From positions 209,001 to 273,000 of the forward strand of contig NZ_AP023027.1 in assembly GCF_014467075.1 (NCBI RefSeq): a DNA stretch of 64,000 nucleotides. Direction: 5' to 3'. A program made the position numbers and the translations under genes. Positions 61,442-64,000 of the stretch are shown here, piece after piece; position 1 is the first letter of the stretch, and the number at the start of each line of letters is the position of its first letter. The DNA comes from Anaerostipes caccae L1-92. GTDB taxonomy: Bacteria; Bacillota; Clostridia; Lachnospirales; Lachnospiraceae. The notes beneath the pieces were generated by a model. That model was not told where the DNA came from and made no database searches. It saw only the letters and a program-made list of their open reading frames with translations.

Positions 61442-61796
61442 GGAACTGGGCGGCAAATACGAAAGGCAAGGGGATTATTTGATACCGTGCTTAACTGTAC
61501 CCGCCGAAGAAGAACAGGCAATAGGCATCTGGGGGCAACGGCATTTAGATTATCTAAAACAGTACCGTAAAGTTACATACACCAATCTTCTTACAAGCGG
61601 CAGGCTAAACGCCTACCTTGCCGACATCAACAGACAGGCACAGGAACGCTTTGAAAGGCTCATAGAGGGTATGAAACAGGCACAGGGCATAACGGAACAG
61701 CTAAAGGCAGAAAACGCCTTAGAATGGACAGGATGCCTCAATAACATAAGGGCTTGTGCGAGGGAGATTGTGGAAAAGGAAATTATTTTTGCATAA
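61422..61796 (+). CDS. tnpV: TnpV transposon-encoded protein
   Basis: The 124-aa protein matches TnpV of Tn4451-type elements (YLIPCLTVPAEEEQAIG, RHLDYLKQYRKVTYTNLL, SGRLNAYLADI). Its role in transposition is unclear. It starts at ATG 61422 behind GGAGGTAAC and overlaps the 3' end of the broken giant gene by 20 nt. It marks the left side of the tet(O) cassette. Confidence 0.78.
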   Translation: MAKSLFEELGGKYERQGDYLIPCLTVPAEEEQAIGIWGQRHLDYLKQYRKVTYTNLLTSGRLNAYLADINRQAQERFERLIEGMKQAQGITEQLKAENALEWTGCLNNIRACAREIVEKEIIFA

Positions 61797-61806
61797 ACAG
61801 ATGATT

Positions 61807-61836
61807 AGTGGCAGGGGGAAATCCTGCCGCTTTTTC
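61807..61836 (+). terminator. Terminator after tnpV
   Basis: AGTGGCAGG/CCTGCCGCT stem (one G-T pair) followed by TTTTT. Confidence 0.7.
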
Positions 61837-61853
61837 TGCTTTAGTTTGTCAGC

Positions 61854-61882
61854 TTGACAAATAAAGGGTTAAGGAATATAAT
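61854..61882 (+). promoter_or_regulatory. tet(O) promoter
   Basis: Consensus -35 TTGACA (61854-61859) and -10 TATAAT (61877-61882) with a 17-nt spacer; expected to be strong. Confidence 0.85.
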
Positions 61883-61899
61883 TAGATTCAGTATTATAC

Positions 61900-62126
61900 A
61901 AGGAGTTAATAAATATGCGGCAAGGTATTCTTAAATAAACTGTCAATTTGATAGTGGGAACAAAAAGTAGCAGTCTCGTTTCACTTTTAATATGGGGCTT
62001 AGTTTTTTGTACCCAGTTTAAGAATACTTTTATCATGTAATTTTATATGCCCGAAAACATATAAGTGTTTTGGGGCTATTGGAGTTATTTACCCAGTGAT
62101 AGGAGTATTTATCACTGGGTATTTTT
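61900..62126 (+). promoter_or_regulatory. tet(O) leader with attenuator
   Basis: A leader peptide MRQGILK (ATG 61915 to TAA 61938, behind AAGGAG) is followed by inverted repeats that can pair with the leader (CTTAAATAAACTG with CAGTTTAAG near 62020). A terminator hairpin ACCCAGTGAT/ATCACTGGGT with TTTTT comes last (62091-62126). It fits the transcriptional attenuation of tet(M)-type genes, where slowed ribosomes under tetracycline prevent termination. Confidence 0.75.
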
Positions 62127-62162
62127 ATGCCCTTTTTTGGGTGTTGATAGGAGGAAAATCAC

Positions 62163-64000
62163 ATGAAAATAATTAACTTAGGCATTCTGGCTCACGTTGA
62201 CGCAGGAAAGACAACATTAACGGAAAGTTTATTGTATACCAGTGGTGCAATTGCAGAACTAGGGAGCGTAGATGAAGGCACAACAAGGACAGATACAATG
62301 AATTTGGAGCGTCAAAGGGGAATCACTATCCAGACAGCAGTGACATCTTTTCAGTGGGAGGATGTAAAAGTCAACATTATAGATACGCCAGGCCATATGG
62401 ATTTTTTGGCGGAAGTATACCGTTCTTTATCCGTATTAGACGGAGCAGTATTATTAGTTTCTGCAAAGGATGGCATACAGGCACAGACCCGTATACTGTT
62501 TCATGCACTACAGACAATGAAGATTCCGACAATTTTTTTCATCAATAAAATTGACCAAGAGGGGATTGATTTGCCAATGGTATATCGAGAAATGAAAGCA
62601 AAGCTTTCTTCGGAAATTATAGTGAAGCAAAAGGTTGGGCAGCATCCCCATATAAATGTAACGGACAATGACGATATGGAACAGTGGGATGCGGTAATTA
62701 TGGGAAACGATGAACTATTAGAGAAATATATGTCAGGGAAACCGTTTAAAATGTCAGAACTGGAACAGGAAGAAAACAGGAGATTCCAAAACGGAACGTT
62801 ATTTCCCGTTTATCACGGAAGCGCTAAAAACAATCTGGGGATTCGGCAGCTTATAGAAGTGATTGCCAGTAAATTTTATTCATCAACGCCTGAAGGTCAA
62901 TCTGAACTATGCGGGCAGGTTTTTAAGATTGAATATTCAGAGAAAAGGCGGCGTTTTGTTTATGTGCGTATATATAGCGGAACATTGCATTTGAGGGATG
63001 TTATTAGAATATCTGAAAAAGAGAAAATAAAAATCACAGAGATGTGTGTTCCGACAAACGGTGAATTATATTCATCCGATACAGCCTGCTCTGGTGATAT
63101 TGTAATTTTACCAAATGATGTTTTGCAGCTAAACAGTATTTTGGGGAACGGAATACTGTTGCCGCAGAGAAAATTTATTGAAAATCCTCTCCCTATGCTC
63201 CAAACAACGATTGCAGTAAAGAAATCTGAACAGCGGGAAATATTGCTTGGGGCACTTACAGAAATTTCAGATGGCGACCCTCTTTTAAAATATTATGTGG
63301 ATACTACAACGCATGAGATTATACTTTCTTTTTTGGGGAAAGTGCAGATGGAAGTCATTTGTGCCATCCTTGAGGAAAAATATCATGTGGAGGCAGAAAT
63401 AAAAGAGCCTACTGTTATATATATGGAAAGACCGCTTAGAAAAGCAGAATATACCATCCACATAGAAGTCCCGCCAAATCCTTTCTGGGCTTCTGTCGGG
63501 TTGTCCATAGAGCCGCTCCCTATTGGAAGCGGAGTGCAGTATGAAAGCAGAGTTTCACTTGGATATTTAAATCAATCGTTCCAAAATGCGGTTATGGAGG
63601 GGGTTCTTTATGGCTGCGAGCAGGGGCTGTATGGATGGAAAGTGACAGACTGTAAAATCTGTTTTGAATATGGATTGTATTATAGTCCTGTAAGTACCCC
63701 CGCAGACTTTCGGCTGCTTTCCCCTATCGTATTGGAGCAGGCTTTAAAAAAAGCAGGGACAGAACTATTAGAGCCATATCTCCACTTTGAAATTTATGCA
63801 CCGCAGGAATATCTCTCACGGGCGTATCATGATGCTCCAAGGTATTGTGCAGATATTGTAAGTACTCAGATAAAGAATGACGAGGTCATTCTGAAAGGAG
63901 AAATCCCTGCTAGATGTATTCAAGAATACAGGAACGATTTAACTTATTTCACAAATGGGCAGGGAGTCTGCTTGACAGAGTTAAAAGGATACCAGCCAGC
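62163..64000 (+). CDS. tet(O): Tetracycline resistance ribosomal protection protein Tet(O), partial
   Basis: ATG 62163 follows AGGAGGA. 612 codons are present; the full protein has 639, so about 27 are beyond the edge. It is an EF-G-like GTPase that releases tetracycline from the ribosome, with G1 [10 protein letters not shown]3 DTPGHMDF and G4 NKIDQ. The sequence matches Tet(O) as I remember it nearly throughout, with a few substitutions at the start (AELGSVDEG) that may be variants or a mosaic. Confidence 0.93.
   Translation, partial: MKIINLGILAHVDAGKTTLTESLLYTSGAIAELGSVDEGTTRTDTMNLERQRGITIQTAVTSFQWEDVKVNIIDTPGHMDFLAEVYRSLSVLDGAVLLVSAKDGIQAQTRILFHALQTMKIPTIFFINKIDQEGIDLPMVYREMKAKLSSEIIVKQKVGQHPHINVTDNDDMEQWDAVIMGNDELLEKYMSGKPFKMSELEQEENRRFQNGTLFPVYHGSAKNNLGIRQLIEVIASKFYSSTPEGQSELCGQVFKIEYSEKRRRFVYVRIYSGTLHLRDVIRISEKEKIKITEMCVPTNGELYSSDTACSGDIVILPNDVLQLNSILGNGILLPQRKFIENPLPMLQTTIAVKKSEQREILLGALTEISDGDPLLKYYVDTTTHEIILSFLGKVQMEVICAILEEKYHVEAEIKEPTVIYMERPLRKAEYTIHIEVPPNPFWASVGLSIEPLPIGSGVQYESRVSLGYLNQSFQNAVMEGVLYGCEQGLYGWKVTDCKICFEYGLYYSPVSTPADFRLLSPIVLEQALKKAGTELLEPYLHFEIYAPQEYLSRAYHDAPRYCADIVSTQIKNDEVILKGEIPARCIQEYRNDLTYFTNGQGVCLTELKGYQP

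Noticed and set aside
62354..62548. Short + strand ORF in tet(O)
   Set aside because: It is an out-of-frame shadow; the real tet(O) frame is open from 62163 to the window end.
1..64000. tRNA, rRNA, integrase or replication initiator
   Set aside because: I looked for their motifs on both strands and found none that I could support.

Overview
The window is 64 kb of a Bacillota (Firmicutes) mobile element, most likely from a Lachnospiraceae-type gut anaerobe. The reasons are strong AGGAGG ribosome sites, frequent TTG and GTG starts, moderate-to-low GC judged by eye, clostridial conjugation families (DUF3801/PcfB, PrgI, Maff2-like, DUF4313, TnpV) and a tet(O) gene. Every gene called is on the + strand, in long runs with short gaps or overlaps. 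No tRNA, rRNA, CRISPR, integrase or replication initiator was seen, so whether this is a conjugative plasmid or an integrative element stays open; a ParM-like actin at the left argues for a plasmid-like maintenance phase.

Layout. 0-2.3 kb: a small operon with a ParM-like ATPase, a probable partner, and small membrane and zinc-ribbon proteins. 2.4-3.8 kb: an SPL-like radical SAM protein and an orphan. 3.9-13.1 kb: a complete Tad/Flp-type pilus locus (pilin-like protein, A24 prepilin peptidase, CpaB, TadZ-like ATPase, TadA, TadB, TadC, two pseudopilin-like proteins, a stalk-like protein and a large secreted protein). 13.2-17.8 kb: a helical-repeat protein, a PAPS-reductase-like protein, an XF1762-like protein, a second radical SAM protein and a TOPRIM primase-like protein. 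17.9-25.5 kb: eight tandem, diverged DUF5688-like paralogues. 25.7-27.2 kb: a cytosine-5 DNA methyltransferase whose motif I lies at the C-terminus (circular permutation). 27.2-27.7 kb: a non-coding block of iterated and inverted repeats, the best oriT, origin or centromere candidate. 27.7-31.8 kb: further paralogue families. 31.9-36.1 kb: MobC, a MOBP-type relaxase and accessory proteins, one split by a frameshift at a G6 run. 36.1-55 kb: the type IV secretion locus (PcfB-like, VirD4 interrupted by an ORF-less group II intron, Maff2-like, VirB6-like, DNA methylase, PrgI/VirB3-like, VirB4, cell-wall hydrolase) with many small cytosolic proteins, a RadC/JAB protein and a HEPN/MNT toxin-antitoxin pair. 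55-61.4 kb: a giant ArdC-like/N6-methylase/helicase protein, truncated at its 3' end by a TnpV-tet(O) cassette that runs off the right edge.

How the parts fit. Relaxase and MobC would process oriT, VirD4 would couple DNA to the VirB4/VirB6/PrgI channel, and the NlpC/P60-3D hydrolase would open the cell wall. The Tad pilus may supply cell contact. Methylases, the ArdC-like domain and the methylase-helicase look like protection of the incoming DNA. The most unusual signal is that 25 of the 39 CDS called between 19.8 and 55 kb end in arginine as the last residue, using all six arginine codons and usually after a basic tail, while the secretion core, relaxosome and toxin-antitoxin genes do not. 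This looks like a shared C-terminal tag, possibly a T4SS export signal on a large set of cargo proteins (inference). Many intrinsic terminators lie between co-directional genes, so read-through probably depends on several promoters or on antitermination.
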